Shown: positions 15,895 to 25,727, counted from the first letter of the stretch. The stretch: 64,000 nucleotides of DNA from Frigoribacterium sp. ACAM 257 (GCF_007954365.1 NZ_VOLO01000002.1:1-64000), one strand, 5' to 3'. The notes: a model not told the origin generated them from the sequence alone. Numbers and translations: made by a program.

Positions 15895-16470
15895 CTAGAA
15901 AGGCGTCTCGTCGTTGTAGGTGCCGCCGCCGCCGGGGGTGTTCCAGACGTCGCCGCCCTGAGAACCGCCGCCCTGCTGGCCGCCGCCCTGAGCCGGTGCG
16001 GACTGGCCCCACGGCTCGGACTGCTGGGCGCCGCCGACCTGGCCCTGCTGGCCGCCGCCGCGGTTGCCCCCGAAGGAGCCACCGCCACCGCCGCCCTCGC
16101 GGGACGAGGCCGCGCGCGTGACCTGGGCGGTCGCGTAGCGGAGCGAGGGGCCGATCTCGTCGACGTCGAGCTCGAAGCTGGTTCGCTTCTCGCCCTCTTT
16201 CGTCTCGTAGCTGCGCTGCTTCAGACGGCCCTGCACGATGACGCGCGAGCCCTTCGTCAGCGACGACGCCACGTGCTCGGCGAACTCGCGCCAGACGCTG
16301 GCACGGAGGAAGAGCGCCTCGCCGTCCTTCCACTCGTTGGACGCGCGGTCCAACGTGCGGGGGGTCGACGCGATGGTGAAGTTCGCGACCGCGAGCCCGT
16401 TCTGCGTGTAGCGCAGCTCGGGGTCACTGGTGAGGTTGCCCACCACTGTGATGACGGTCTCGCCAGCCAT
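15895..16470 (-). CDS. ssb: Single-stranded DNA-binding protein
   Basis: A 191-residue SSB. The OB fold ([33 protein letters not shown], residues 3-35, through about 110) binds single-stranded DNA. A long Gly/Gln-rich linker follows, and the acidic tip YNDETPF at the C-terminus is the docking site for partner proteins. Its start ATG 16470 is four bases after the rpsF stop. It sits in the usual rpsF-ssb-rpsR context, near dnaB. Confidence 0.97.
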   Translation of the reverse strand: MAGETVITVVGNLTSDPELRYTQNGLAVANFTIASTPRTLDRASNEWKDGEALFLRASVWREFAEHVASSLTKGSRVIVQGRLKQRSYETKEGEKRTSFELDVDEIGPSLRYATAQVTRAASSREGGGGGGSFGGNRGGGQQGQVGGAQQSEPWGQSAPAQGGGQQGGGSQGGDVWNTPGGGGTYNDETPF

Positions 16471-16473
16471 CGG

Positions 16474-16944
16474 CTACTCGGCAGCCTTCGGTGCGGCGGG
16501 CGCAGCGGGAGCGGCAGGCGTCGCGGAGCCGGCAGGCGTCGCGGAACCGGCGGCAGCCGGTGCAGCAGCGGCGGCCGGAGCAGCGGCGGGAGCCTTGGCG
16601 GCCTTGCGGGCAGCCTTCTCGTCCGAGAGCTTCTTGGCCTCGGCGACCATCGCGATGGCCTCCTCGGCGCGCAGCACCTTGGTGCGGAGCACGGCCTCGG
16701 AGAGACCCAGCTGACGGTCGAGCTCGACCGTGGCGGCCGAGTTCGCCGTCATGTTGACGACGGCGTAGATGCCCTCGGTCTTCTTCTTGATCTCGTAGGC
16801 GAGACGACGACGACCCCAGATGTCGACGTTGTCGATCGTGCCGCCGTCGTTGCGGATGACGTTGAGGAACTTGTCCAAGCTCGGGGCGACGGTGCGCTCA
16901 TCGATCTCGGGGTCCAGGATGACCATCAGTTCGTACTGGTGCAT
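16474..16944 (-). CDS. rpsF: 30S ribosomal protein S6 with Ala/Pro-rich tail
   Basis: Residues 1-96 or so ([31 protein letters not shown] through VLRAEE) form the S6 fold that pairs with S18. The family is usually about 95-130 residues; here it is 156 because of a low-complexity tail of Ala and Pro with a repeated GSATPA unit. AAGGAGGTGGG lies just upstream of ATG 16944, a strong ribosome-binding site. First gene of the operon. Confidence 0.95.
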   Translation of the reverse strand: MHQYELMVILDPEIDERTVAPSLDKFLNVIRNDGGTIDNVDIWGRRRLAYEIKKKTEGIYAVVNMTANSAATVELDRQLGLSEAVLRTKVLRAEEAIAMVAEAKKLSDEKAARKAAKAPAAAPAAAAAPAAAGSATPAGSATPAAPAAPAAPKAAE

Positions 16945-17136
16945 GACTAACCCACCTCCTTCGGACTTCGCGGCTACAGACGTTCTGCAGCAGGAGGGTG
17001 TTCATGACGTCGCGCCCGCCCGGGGGCAGACGCAACCTTCCCAGCGTAGCCGGTCACCCGGCCCCGCACAATGCCGGGCCAGCACAGTGCCCGGCCGGCG
17101 ACGACTGGCGACGAGCACCGACCGAGACGACCCCGG

Positions 17137-18543
17137 TCAGCGGGGAGTCCCGCGCCCGCCCGCGTCCTGGTCGTCCTCGAGCGTGGCGGTCGCCGCCTCC
17201 TGCGCCCTGGCCAGCGCCTCCTCGACCGTCGTCGTGCCGAGGAACATCTCGTCGAGCACCGGGTCGACGACCGGCTCGGCGTCGCCCCAGATGCCGGTCG
17301 GCGCGGGGATCGAGCGTCCCGAGGCCACCACGTCGAAGAACGGCGCGACGTCGACGCCCTGCTCGGACCAGTGCTCGTAGTACGCGGCCTGGGCGCCGAG
17401 CACGGCGGGCACGGCCGCTCCGTCCGCGCCGATGTAGCGAGACCCGTCGGTCGAGCCGAGCCAGGCGAGCACCCGTGCCGTCGCGTCGAGGTGCGACGTG
17501 TGGGCGTTGCCGGCCGCGACGATGCCGTTCGACACGCTGACGCGCCCTTCCGGCCCGGCGGGCATGCGCGCGACGCCCCAGCTGAAGTCGGAGGCGGCCG
17601 CGACCGGCGCCAGGCTGTACAGCCCCGACTGGAACAGCGCCATGTGGCCCGACGTGAACTGGTCGCGGCTGTAGTCCGGGTCGGCGTTGGTGAGCGACGC
17701 CGGGGGAGCGACCCGGTGCTGCTGCACCAGGTCGACCACGTACCGGAACGCGGCCTGCGCCTCCGGCGTGTCCAGCTCGAAGGAGGTGCCCGTCGCGTCC
17801 TCGAGGCTCGCCCCGTTCGACCCGAGGTAGTCGAGCCAGATCGCCTGCAGGTCCTCGCCCGCGTTGTAGCCGTACTGCACGGGGGTGCCGTCGAAGGCGG
17901 GATCGGCGGCGCTGCGGCCCTGGCCGTCGCGGGTGAGCTGCTCGAGCACGGGCAGCAGGGTGTCGCCCTCGCCGCCGCCCGGTGCCCAGGTGAGGTCGTC
18001 GAGCGCCGCGGGGTCGACGCCCGCCGCGGCCAGCAGGTCGGCGTTGTAGTAGAGGGCGACGCCGCCGTCGCTGAGCTGGGGCACGCCCCAGAGGTGCCCG
18101 TCGAGCGTGTACTGCTCGGTGACGTCGGGGCTCCAGGCGCGGTGCGCCGAGGCGCCGAGCACCTGGTCGACGTCGAGCAGGTCGCCCGCCTCGGCCTGGT
18201 CGGCGTAGGCGGCGCTGTTCAGCCAGTAGACGTCGGGGGCGGTGCCGGCGTCGACGTCCGAGTCGAGGTCGGCGAAGTACCCCGAGTACGGGACCACCTC
18301 GACGTCCACGTCGATCGTCGGGTTGTCCCGCTCGAAGGTCGCGAACGACTTCTCGTAGCCCGCCGCGACTCCCTCGTCCCACAGCCGCACGGTGACGGTC
18401 TTCCGTCCGTCGCGGCCGGGAGACGCCGTCCTGCTCTCGGACGAGTGGGAGGCGCCGAACGCGGCGATGCCCGCGGCGGAGCCGGCGACCACGACGACGC
18501 AGACGGCGGCGGCGATCGTGACGGAGCTGGGTCGGGTGCGCAC
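17137..18543 (-). CDS. Extracellular solute-binding protein (family 1), orphan
   Basis: A 468-residue ABC-importer binding protein. A hydrophobic signal segment (residues 8-30) is followed by TVTVRLWDEGVAAGYEKSFATFERDNPTIDVDVEVVPYSGYFADLDSDVDAGTAPDVYWLN, the sugar-binding protein (SBP_bac_1) pattern, and later LWGVPQLSDGGVALYYNADLL. There is no lipobox cysteine in the usual place, so it may be secreted or anchored by the uncleaved helix. Starts at GTG 18543; TACTGT (18550-18555) six bases upstream suggests a leaderless message. No permease or ATPase gene is adjacent, so transport needs partners coded elsewhere. Ligand unknown, probably a sugar. Confidence 0.85.
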   Translation of the reverse strand: MRTRPSSVTIAAAVCVVVVAGSAAGIAAFGASHSSESRTASPGRDGRKTVTVRLWDEGVAAGYEKSFATFERDNPTIDVDVEVVPYSGYFADLDSDVDAGTAPDVYWLNSAAYADQAEAGDLLDVDQVLGASAHRAWSPDVTEQYTLDGHLWGVPQLSDGGVALYYNADLLAAAGVDPAALDDLTWAPGGGEGDTLLPVLEQLTRDGQGRSAADPAFDGTPVQYGYNAGEDLQAIWLDYLGSNGASLEDATGTSFELDTPEAQAAFRYVVDLVQQHRVAPPASLTNADPDYSRDQFTSGHMALFQSGLYSLAPVAAASDFSWGVARMPAGPEGRVSVSNGIVAAGNAHTSHLDATARVLAWLGSTDGSRYIGADGAAVPAVLGAQAAYYEHWSEQGVDVAPFFDVVASGRSIPAPTGIWGDAEPVVDPVLDEMFLGTTTVEEALARAQEAATATLEDDQDAGGRGTPR

Positions 18544-18559
18544 GACCCGACAGTACGGC

Positions 18560-19990
18560 CTAGGAGGCGCGCGCCGCCCACCAGGCCAGCAGCCGGTCGG
18601 TCGCGACCTCGCTGCCGAGGGGCCCCTCCTCGGTGCGCAGCTCGAGCAGGAACCGGTACGCCTCGCCCACCTCGCGGCCGGGGGAGATGCCGAGCACGCG
18701 CTGGATGTCGTCGCCGTCGAGGTCGGGGCGGAGCGAGTCGAGCGCCTCCCGCTCGCGCAGGTCGGCGATGCGGGCCTCGAGGTCGTCGTAGGCGAAGCCG
18801 AGCCGGTCCGCCTTCCGCTTGTTCCGCGTCGTCACGTCGGCGCGGGTCAGCATGTGCAGGCGCTCGAGCTCGTCGCCGGCGTCGCGGACGTACCGACGCA
18901 CGGCCGAGTCGGTCCAGGCGCCCTCCGTGTACCCGAAGAAGCGGAGGTGCAGCTCGATCAGCCGTGACACGGCCTTGGTCGTGTCGTTGTCGAACCGCAG
19001 GGCCCTGAGCCGCCTGCGGGCCAGCTTCGACCCGACGACGTCGTGGTGGTGGAACGTCACCACCCCGCCCGGCTCGAGCCTGCGGGTGTCGGGCTTGCCG
19101 CAGTCGTGCAGCAGCGCGGCGAGCCGGAGGGTGAGGTCGGGCGCCTCGCCGGGGTGCCGCTCGCGCTCGTAGCCGATGGCCTGGTCGAGCACCGTGAGGC
19201 TGTGCTCGTAGACGTCCTTGTGGTGGTGGTGCTCGTCGATCTCGAGGCGCATCGCCGCGAGCTCGGGCAGGACGTGGTCGGCGAGGCCGGTGTCGACCAT
19301 CAGCCGGATGCCGTCTCGGGGCGTGTCGGTGCGGAGCAGCTTCGAGAGCTCGTCGGCGACGCGCTCGACCGAGACGATCGAGAGGGTGGAGGCGCGGGCC
19401 GAGATCGCCTCGCGCACCTCGTCCGAGACGGAGAAGCCGAGCTGCGCGACGAAGCGGGCGGCGCGCATCATGCGGAGCGGATCGTCCCGGAACGAGTCGA
19501 CGGCGCTGCCGGGCGTCGCGAGGCGGCCGGCCAGCAGGTCCTCCACGCCGCCCGAGGGGTCGACGAGCACCTGCTCGGGCAGCCGCAGCGCCATGGCGTT
19601 GACGGTGAAGTCGCGGCGGACCAGGTCGCCCTCGAGGGTGTCCCCGAACTCGACGACGGGCTTGCGCGTCTCGCCGTCGTAGACGTCGCTGCGGTAGGTC
19701 GTGATCTCGACGACCTCGCCGTCGACGCGGGCCGCGATGGTGCCGAACTGGCGACCGACGTCCCAGTGCGCCTCGGCCAGCGGCACGACGATCTCGAGGA
19801 TCTCGTCGGGGGAGGCGTCGGTCGTGAAGTCGAGGTCGTTGACCCGCCGGTCGAGGAACGCGTCGCGGACGGGGCCGCCGACGAGGGCGAGCTCGTGGCC
19901 GGCCGCGGAGAAGGCGGCGGCGAGCCTCGCGATGCGGGGCGTGGCGGCCAGGTGGTCCAGTCGCTGGAGGGCGGAGGCGACGGTGTCCAT
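18560..19990 (-). CDS. cca: CCA tRNA nucleotidyltransferase
   Basis: A 476-residue enzyme that adds or repairs the 3' CCA of tRNAs. The catalytic head has LVGGPVRDAFLDRRVNDLDFTTDA with the DxD metal ligands, followed by the flexible-loop and tRNA-binding segments, and an HD-type domain (LLHDCGKPDT). The tRNAs seen in this window do not encode CCA, so this activity is needed. I choose ATG 19990 (MDTVASALQ); a GTG at 20008 would add six residues. No Shine-Dalgarno is present for either. Divergent from the DUF6049 gene. Confidence 0.92.
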   Translation of the reverse strand: MDTVASALQRLDHLAATPRIARLAAAFSAAGHELALVGGPVRDAFLDRRVNDLDFTTDASPDEILEIVVPLAEAHWDVGRQFGTIAARVDGEVVEITTYRSDVYDGETRKPVVEFGDTLEGDLVRRDFTVNAMALRLPEQVLVDPSGGVEDLLAGRLATPGSAVDSFRDDPLRMMRAARFVAQLGFSVSDEVREAISARASTLSIVSVERVADELSKLLRTDTPRDGIRLMVDTGLADHVLPELAAMRLEIDEHHHHKDVYEHSLTVLDQAIGYERERHPGEAPDLTLRLAALLHDCGKPDTRRLEPGGVVTFHHHDVVGSKLARRRLRALRFDNDTTKAVSRLIELHLRFFGYTEGAWTDSAVRRYVRDAGDELERLHMLTRADVTTRNKRKADRLGFAYDDLEARIADLREREALDSLRPDLDGDDIQRVLGISPGREVGEAYRFLLELRTEEGPLGSEVATDRLLAWWAARAS

Positions 19991-20115
19991 GACCGACCAC
20001 TTTGCCACAGTGCGCCCGGCGCACCCGGCCGCGCCCGCCTCCTCCCCAGGGCTGAGCCGGTCCGTCGCCGGTCGCGTCCCGGGGCGCCCACCGCGACCGT
20101 CCGGTCTCGATTGCC

Positions 20116-20121
20116 TAGACT
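20116..20121 (+). promoter_or_regulatory. -10 element upstream of the DUF6049-murJ genes
   Basis: TAGACT at 20116-20121 fits the TAnnnT -10 pattern seen elsewhere in this window, 42 bases before the ATG at 20164. No convincing -35 match is visible. Confidence 0.35.
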
Positions 20122-20163
20122 CGGCATGCTCGTCGGCCGTCCCGCGCCGGCCGCACCTTGCCT

Positions 20164-22455
20164 ATGAGACGACTCCACGCCCTGCTCGCCGCGCTGACGG
20201 CGGTGTTCGTCGTGGTCGTCGGGCTGCCCGCAGTGGCCGGCCCAGGTCTCGGGCTCGGCGGTGCGGGCCTCGGGCTCGGCGCCTCCTCGGCGTCGGCCGC
20301 GTCCGTGCCCTCGAGCGTCCCCGACGACGCCGTCACCCTCGCCCTGGCGCCCGCCGAGTCCGGGGTGCTCGTGCCGGATCGCGACCTCGTGCTCGACGTC
20401 GTCGTCACCAACACCACGGAGGACGACCTGCCCGCGTCGGTCGCCCGCGTCTACCTCGACCGGAACGCCTTCGTCACCCGGGCCAAGCTGGCGAGCTGGC
20501 TCTCGCCGGGCTCGACCAGCGGCAACGACTACCTCGGCACCTCCCTGACGCGCGTCGACGTGCCCGAGGTCCCCTCGGGGCAGTCGCGCACGGTCGGATC
20601 CGTCACCGTGTCCGCCGCGGCCGTCGCCCTCGGCGGCTACGGCTGGGGCGCCCGTGCCCTGGGCGCCCGACTCGTCGACTCGGACGGCGCCCAGCTCGCC
20701 CAGGCGCGCAGCAGCGTCGCGTGGTTCCCGGCCGAGAGCTTCCAGGCGACGAAGGTCGCCGTGGCGGTGCCGATCACGACGCCCGAGACCGAGAACGGCG
20801 TGCTCGACGCCAGCGCGCTCGCGGCCTACACGTCGATCGACGGCACGCTCACGCGCCAGCTGAGGGCCGTGAAGGGCACGCAGGCCGCCGTGGCCGTCGA
20901 CCCCATGATCATCGCGTCCGTCCGGCTGCTGGGCACGTCGGCGCCTGCCTCCGCACTCGACTGGCTCGACCAGCTGCAGCGCTCGGGCCTCGAGACGTTC
21001 CCGCTCGCGTACGCCGACGCCGACGTCGCGGGCCTGAGCCAGGGAGGCGCGGCGTCGATCCCGACGCCCGTCTCGTTCGACGCCCTCGTCGACCCGACCC
21101 TCTTCGCCGAGTCGACCCCGAGCGGCACCCCCGAGCCGTCGACGAGCGGCACCTCCGAGCCGTCGGCCGTCGAGCCGCCGGCCGACGGGGGCACGGGCCC
21201 CGACGGGTCGGACGACCCCGCCGCGGCGCCGCCGCTGCCCACCACCGAGTCGCTGCTGAGCTGGCCGTGGTCGTCCACCGGCGTCGCGTGGCCCGAGGCC
21301 GACACCGTGGTCGCCGCCGACCTCGACGTCCTGGCCGCGAGCGGGTACACCTCCACGATCCTGTCGAGCTCGAACGTCGCGGTCTCGACGGGAGCCACCG
21401 AGAACGCGGCGACCCAGCTCGGGGCCACCGCGGGGCTCGTCTCGGACGACACCCTCTCGACCCTCCTCTCGGACGCGGCCGGCGCCTCCGGCGACGAGGC
21501 CTGGGCCACCACGATGGCCGAGCTCTCCGCCAGCGTCGCGACCGTCGCCCGCGAGCGTCCGAGCGACGCCCGCACGCTCCTCGCCACGCTCGGACGCGGC
21601 TGGTCGCCCGACGGCGCCTACCTGACCCAGACCCTGGCGGCGCTCCGCGACCTGCCGTGGTCCGCCGCGAGCACCCTGCAGGAGGCGTTGGCCAGCGCCC
21701 CGACCGCCGCCACCGTCGTCGACGAGCCCGAGGACGACGCCCGGGCGGCCCTGATGCGCACGCTCGTCACGGCCGATCGCCGCGTCGTCGACTTCGCCAC
21801 CGCCCTCGCGCAGCCCCAGACCGTGACGGCCTCGTCGCGCCTCCGGACCCTGGCCCTCGCGTCGCACTCGTGGCGCGCGAACCCCGACGGCCTCGCGACG
21901 GAGGTCGCCGTCGCCGACGCCGACTCCGTCACCACGTCCGGCCTCGTCTCGATCGTGCAGGGCAGCGACCTCTCCATCCTCGGCGACCGCACGTCCCTGC
22001 CGCTCTACGTCCAGAACTCGACGTCGTCGGCTGCCACCGTCTACCTGATGGTCCAGCCGTCGAACTCGCTGCTGTCGGTCGAGCAGAACCGGATCGAGGT
22101 GACCGTCGCGTCCGACTCGCAGGCACGGGTCAGGGTCCCGGTGCAGTCCGTCGCGAACGGCACCGTCGACGTCTCGCTCAGCCTCGTGAGCTCGACGGGG
22201 GTCGCCATCTCGACGCCCGCCACCGTGTCCATCTCGGTGCAGGCCGGGTGGGAGACGGCGATCACGTGGGTCTTCGCCGTCGGGTTCCTCGTGCTCTTCG
22301 GCGGGGGCATCTACCGGACCTTCCACAAGCGGCGGCTCGCACGCGAGCAAGCGGCCGGCGCAGGCGCAGGCGCCGGAGCAGAAGCGGACGCAGCAGCAGC
22401 AGCAGCGGCGTCGACCGACGGCGGCGACACCGCCGAGACCGGTGTCCGCCCGTGA
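20164..22455 (+). CDS. DUF6049 family secreted/membrane protein
   Basis: A 763-residue protein with an N-terminal signal sequence (RRLHALLAALTAVFVVVVGLPAVAG), a long extracytoplasmic part, and a single C-terminal helix (ITWVFAVGFLVLFGGGIY) followed by a basic stop and an Ala-rich cytoplasmic tail. Its place directly before murJ, with stop overlapping the murJ start (GTGA at 22452-22455), matches the actinobacterial gene found beside mviN/murJ. A Ser/Pro/Glu-rich insert with GTPEPSTSGTSEPS lies mid-protein. Likely linked to cell-wall assembly; molecular role not established. ATG 20164 is preferred over TTG 20158. Confidence 0.85.
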   Translation: MRRLHALLAALTAVFVVVVGLPAVAGPGLGLGGAGLGLGASSASAASVPSSVPDDAVTLALAPAESGVLVPDRDLVLDVVVTNTTEDDLPASVARVYLDRNAFVTRAKLASWLSPGSTSGNDYLGTSLTRVDVPEVPSGQSRTVGSVTVSAAAVALGGYGWGARALGARLVDSDGAQLAQARSSVAWFPAESFQATKVAVAVPITTPETENGVLDASALAAYTSIDGTLTRQLRAVKGTQAAVAVDPMIIASVRLLGTSAPASALDWLDQLQRSGLETFPLAYADADVAGLSQGGAASIPTPVSFDALVDPTLFAESTPSGTPEPSTSGTSEPSAVEPPADGGTGPDGSDDPAAAPPLPTTESLLSWPWSSTGVAWPEADTVVAADLDVLAASGYTSTILSSSNVAVSTGATENAATQLGATAGLVSDDTLSTLLSDAAGASGDEAWATTMAELSASVATVARERPSDARTLLATLGRGWSPDGAYLTQTLAALRDLPWSAASTLQEALASAPTAATVVDEPEDDARAALMRTLVTADRRVVDFATALAQPQTVTASSRLRTLALASHSWRANPDGLATEVAVADADSVTTSGLVSIVQGSDLSILGDRTSLPLYVQNSTSSAATVYLMVQPSNSLLSVEQNRIEVTVASDSQARVRVPVQSVANGTVDVSLSLVSSTGVAISTPATVSISVQAGWETAITWVFAVGFLVLFGGGIYRTFHKRRLAREQAAGAGAGAGAEADAAAAAAASTDGGDTAETGVRP

Positions 22456-24122
22456 GCGCACAGGGCGGCCTCGGCCGCGCGAGCGTGTTGCTCGCCTCGG
22501 GCACGATGGTGTCGCGGGTGCTCGGCTTCGTCAAGACGGCCGTGCTGGCGGCCGCCATCGGCCAGTCCGCGAGCCGCGCAGCCGACTCGTTCGCCCTCGC
22601 CAACCAGCTGCCGAACAACATCTACGCGCTCATCGCGGGCGGCCTGCTGAGCGCGGTGCTCGTGCCCCAGATCGTGCGGGCGGCCACGCAGGACGACGAC
22701 GGCGGCCAGCGGTTCATCAACAAGATCGTGACCCTCGGCACCATCGTCTTCGCGGCGGTCGGCCTGGTCGGCACGCTGCTCGCGCCCCTGCTCGTGCGCC
22801 TCTACGCCCAACAGGCAGGCTCAACTGGTCAAGGGGGTTACACGTCCGACGCCATCGCCCTCGCGACGGCCTTCGCCTACTGGTGCCTGCCGCAGATCTT
22901 CTTCTACGCGATGTACTCGCTGCTGAGCGAGGTGCTCAACGCCCGTCAGGTGTTCGGGCCCTTCACCTGGGCTCCCGTGATCAACAACGTCGTGGCGATC
23001 GCGGGCCTGGTCGTGTTCATGGTGCTGTTCGGCGGCTCCGCCGAGAACTCGGTCGTCGAGGTCTGGACCCCTGGCCGAATCACGGTGCTCGCCGGCACGG
23101 CCAGCCTCGGCGTGCTGGCGCAGGCGGGATTCCTGCTGCTCTTCTGGCGCCGCGCAGGGCTGTCGTTCCGCCCCGACTTCCGCTGGCGCGGCGTCGGCCT
23201 CGGCGCCACCGGCAAGGCCGCGGGCTGGCTCTTCGGCATGGTGCTCGTCACCCAGCTCGCCGGTCTCGTGCAGAGCCGCGTCGCGTCCGAGGGCAGCGGG
23301 ACGGGCGCGTCGAACGCCGTGCTCGCCAACTCGTGGCTGCTCTTCATGCTGCCCCACGGCATCGTCGCCGTGTCGATCGCGACCGCCTACTTCACCCGGA
23401 TGAGCGGGCACGCCTCGCGCGGGGACCTGCGCGCGGTGCGCACCGACCTCTCGCAGTCGCTCCGCACCATCGGCATGTTCATGGTGTTCGCGACGGTGGC
23501 CATGTGCGTCGTGGCGTACCCGTTCGCGAGCTTCTTCGAGAGCACCTTCACCGGGGCGAGCCAGATGGCACAGGTCATCCTCGGCTTCATGCCGGGGCTC
23601 GTCCTGTTCAGCGTCCTCTTCGTCGTGCAGCGAGTCTTCTTCGCGCTGCACGACCAGCGCACGCCGTTCTTCATGCAGATCGTCCAGTCGGGCATCTTCG
23701 TGATCGGCACCCTCATCTCGTCCGCCCTGGTGCCCGACGACCTCATCGCCGTGGCCATCGCGGTGACGACCTCGGTCGCGGGCTCGGCCCAGACGATCGT
23801 CGCCCTCGTGCTGGTGAAGCGCCGCCTCGGCGGCATCGACGGCCGCTGGGTGCTGCGCCGGTACCTGCAGTTCGCCTTCTTCTCGCTGATGGCCGGCATC
23901 GTCGGGCTCGTCGTCGTGACCGGTCTGGGTGGTTTCGACCCCGAGGGCTTCGCGCACTCGGGCCGCATCGCGGGCATCCTGACCGTCGTCGTCGCCGGGC
24001 TCGTCATGGCCGTCGTCTACCTCGGGCTCCTGGCGCTGATCCGCCTGCCCGAGCTGACCGACCTGACCGCCCCGGTGATCCGCCGGGTCCGACCGCTGGC
24101 AGCGCGCCTCCTACGTCGCTGA
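22452..24122 (+). CDS. murJ: MurJ/MviN lipid II flippase
   Basis: A 556-residue polytopic membrane protein of the MOP superfamily that flips lipid II to the outer face of the membrane. About 14 hydrophobic helices are seen; the first part reads ASVLLASGTMVSRVLGFVKTAVLAAAIG with LANQLPNNIYALIAGGLLSAVLVPQ, typical of MviN. The mycobacterial C-terminal pseudokinase and extracellular domains are absent. GTG 22452 overlaps the DUF6049 stop, so the two are translationally coupled. Confidence 0.93.
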   Translation: MSAQGGLGRASVLLASGTMVSRVLGFVKTAVLAAAIGQSASRAADSFALANQLPNNIYALIAGGLLSAVLVPQIVRAATQDDDGGQRFINKIVTLGTIVFAAVGLVGTLLAPLLVRLYAQQAGSTGQGGYTSDAIALATAFAYWCLPQIFFYAMYSLLSEVLNARQVFGPFTWAPVINNVVAIAGLVVFMVLFGGSAENSVVEVWTPGRITVLAGTASLGVLAQAGFLLLFWRRAGLSFRPDFRWRGVGLGATGKAAGWLFGMVLVTQLAGLVQSRVASEGSGTGASNAVLANSWLLFMLPHGIVAVSIATAYFTRMSGHASRGDLRAVRTDLSQSLRTIGMFMVFATVAMCVVAYPFASFFESTFTGASQMAQVILGFMPGLVLFSVLFVVQRVFFALHDQRTPFFMQIVQSGIFVIGTLISSALVPDDLIAVAIAVTTSVAGSAQTIVALVLVKRRLGGIDGRWVLRRYLQFAFFSLMAGIVGLVVVTGLGGFDPEGFAHSGRIAGILTVVVAGLVMAVVYLGLLALIRLPELTDLTAPVIRRVRPLAARLLRR

Positions 24123-24198
24123 CCGGAGAGCGAGCCGGCTGCCGAGCCGGTCGCTGGGCGCCGTCTGCGAGCCCTGGGCCGTCGGAATGCGTCGACCC

Positions 24199-24204
24199 TA
24201 GGAT
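24199..24204 (+). promoter_or_regulatory. -10 element of trxB
   Basis: TAGGAT at 24199-24204 lies 92 bases before the trxB ATG in a 173-base gap after murJ. It matches the TAGRMT hexamer used ahead of other genes here. The -35 is not clear. Confidence 0.4.
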
Positions 24205-24295
24205 GTGTTTCACCAGACGGTCGAGCGAGGGCGAGACGGGCGGACAGCCCGCCGTTCCCCTCCCGTCATCCACGAACGTCACGAGGAAGGTGCTC

Positions 24296-25303
24296 ATGCG
24301 CCAGATCATCATCATCGGCTCCGGACCCGCCGGCTACACGGCGGGCATCTACGCGGCACGCGCCGGCCTCGAGCCGCTGATCGTGGCGAGCTCGGTCGAG
24401 GCGGGCGGCGAGCTCATGAAGACCACCGAGGTCGAGAACTTCCCCGGGTTCCCCGACGGCATCCAGGGGCCCGAGCTGATGTTCAAGCTGCAGGAGCAGG
24501 CCGAGAAGTTCGGCGCCGAGGTGCTGCTCGACGACGTCACCAGCGTCGACCTCACGGGCGACGTGAAGACGGTCACGCTCGGCAGCGGCACCGTCGAGCA
24601 GGCGCTGACCGTGATCTTCGCGACCGGCAGCGCGTACCGCAAGCTCGGCCTGCCCGACGAGGAGCGCCTGAGCGGCCGCGGCGTCAGCTGGTGCGCCACC
24701 TGCGACGGCTTCTTCTTCAAGCAGAAGGAGATCGCGGTCGTGGGAGGCGGCGACTCGGCCATGGAGGAGGCGACGTTCCTGACGCGCTTCGCCTCGAAGG
24801 TCTACGTCATCCACCGCTCGGAGACGCTCCGCGCGTCGAAGATCATGCAGGACAGGGCACGCAGCAACGACAAGATCGAGTTCGTGTTCAACACGCAGGT
24901 CACGGCGATCCTCGGCGACGAGAAGGCCACGGGCGTGCAGCTGACCGACACGGTCGACGGCAGCACGCGTGACCTCGACCTCGACGGCCTCTTCATCGCG
25001 ATCGGCAACGACCCGCGAGTGCACCTCGTGCACGGCCAGGTCGACCTCACCTCGAGCGGCACCATCGCCGTCGAGGGCCGCAGCTCGAAGACCAACCTCC
25101 GCGGCGTCTTCGCGGCGGGCGACGTCGTCGACGACACCTACCGCCAGGCGGCCACCGCGGCCGGCTCCGGGGTCGTCGCCGCGCTCGACGCCGAGCACTT
25201 CCTGGCCAGCCTCGACCAGTCGTTTCTAGCCGAGCACACCGAGGGCGCCGCAGAGGGCATCGACACCGCCGAGTCGGTCGCCCCCGAGCCCGTCTCCGCC
25301 TGA
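24296..25303 (+). CDS. trxB: Thioredoxin-disulfide reductase
   Basis: A 335-residue flavoenzyme that reduces thioredoxin with NADPH. IIIIGSGPAGYTAGIYAARAG binds FAD, WCATCDGFFF holds the redox cysteines (133 and 136), VVGGGDSAMEEATFLTRFA binds NADPH, and GVFAAGDVVDDTYRQAATAAGSG closes the FAD site. A 25-residue acidic tail extends past the usual end. AGGAAGG lies upstream of ATG 24296. trxA follows 71 bases later. Confidence 0.97.
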   Translation: MRQIIIIGSGPAGYTAGIYAARAGLEPLIVASSVEAGGELMKTTEVENFPGFPDGIQGPELMFKLQEQAEKFGAEVLLDDVTSVDLTGDVKTVTLGSGTVEQALTVIFATGSAYRKLGLPDEERLSGRGVSWCATCDGFFFKQKEIAVVGGGDSAMEEATFLTRFASKVYVIHRSETLRASKIMQDRARSNDKIEFVFNTQVTAILGDEKATGVQLTDTVDGSTRDLDLDGLFIAIGNDPRVHLVHGQVDLTSSGTIAVEGRSSKTNLRGVFAAGDVVDDTYRQAATAAGSGVVAALDAEHFLASLDQSFLAEHTEGAAEGIDTAESVAPEPVSA

Positions 25304-25374
25304 CCTGCGACCGCGGGTCGACGACGTCGGCCCGCGTGCGCGAACCACACGAACCCCTGACGAAAGGAACCACC

Positions 25375-25701
25375 ATGAGCAGCGCCAAGGCAGTCACCGA
25401 CGCCTCCTTCGAGGCCGACGTCCTCAAGTCCGACAAGACGATCCTGGTCGACTTCTGGGCCGAGTGGTGCGGCCCGTGCCGCGCCGTCTCGCCGATCCTC
25501 GACCAGATCGCGGCCGAGCACGCCGACAAGATCGAGATCGTCAAGCTCAACGTCGACGACAACCCGCAGACCGCCATGCAGTACCAGATCACGTCGATCC
25601 CGGCGATGAAGGTCTACAAGGGCGGCCAGGTCGTCAAGACCGTCATCGGCGCCAAGCCGAAGCCGGCCCTCGAGGCCGACCTGGCGGAGTTCCTCGCGTA
25701 G
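25375..25701 (+). CDS. trxA: Thioredoxin
   Basis: A 108-residue thioredoxin with the active site WAEWCGPCR (Cys 32 and 35) and the cis-proline loop SIPAMKVYKGG. It passes electrons from TrxB to target disulfides. GAAAGGA precedes ATG 25375. A perfect 15-bp terminator hairpin follows the gene, so the trxB-trxA unit ends here. Confidence 0.97.
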   Translation: MSSAKAVTDASFEADVLKSDKTILVDFWAEWCGPCRAVSPILDQIAAEHADKIEIVKLNVDDNPQTAMQYQITSIPAMKVYKGGQVVKTVIGAKPKPALEADLAEFLA

Positions 25702-25727
25702 GTCGACCCCGCGTCGACGCACCGCAC

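Noticed and set aside
19701-24122. Very long open frame on the plus strand across cca, DUF6049 and murJ
   Set aside because: Only its end (22452-24122) is a real protein, murJ. The rest is a GC-driven shadow rich in Arg and Ala.
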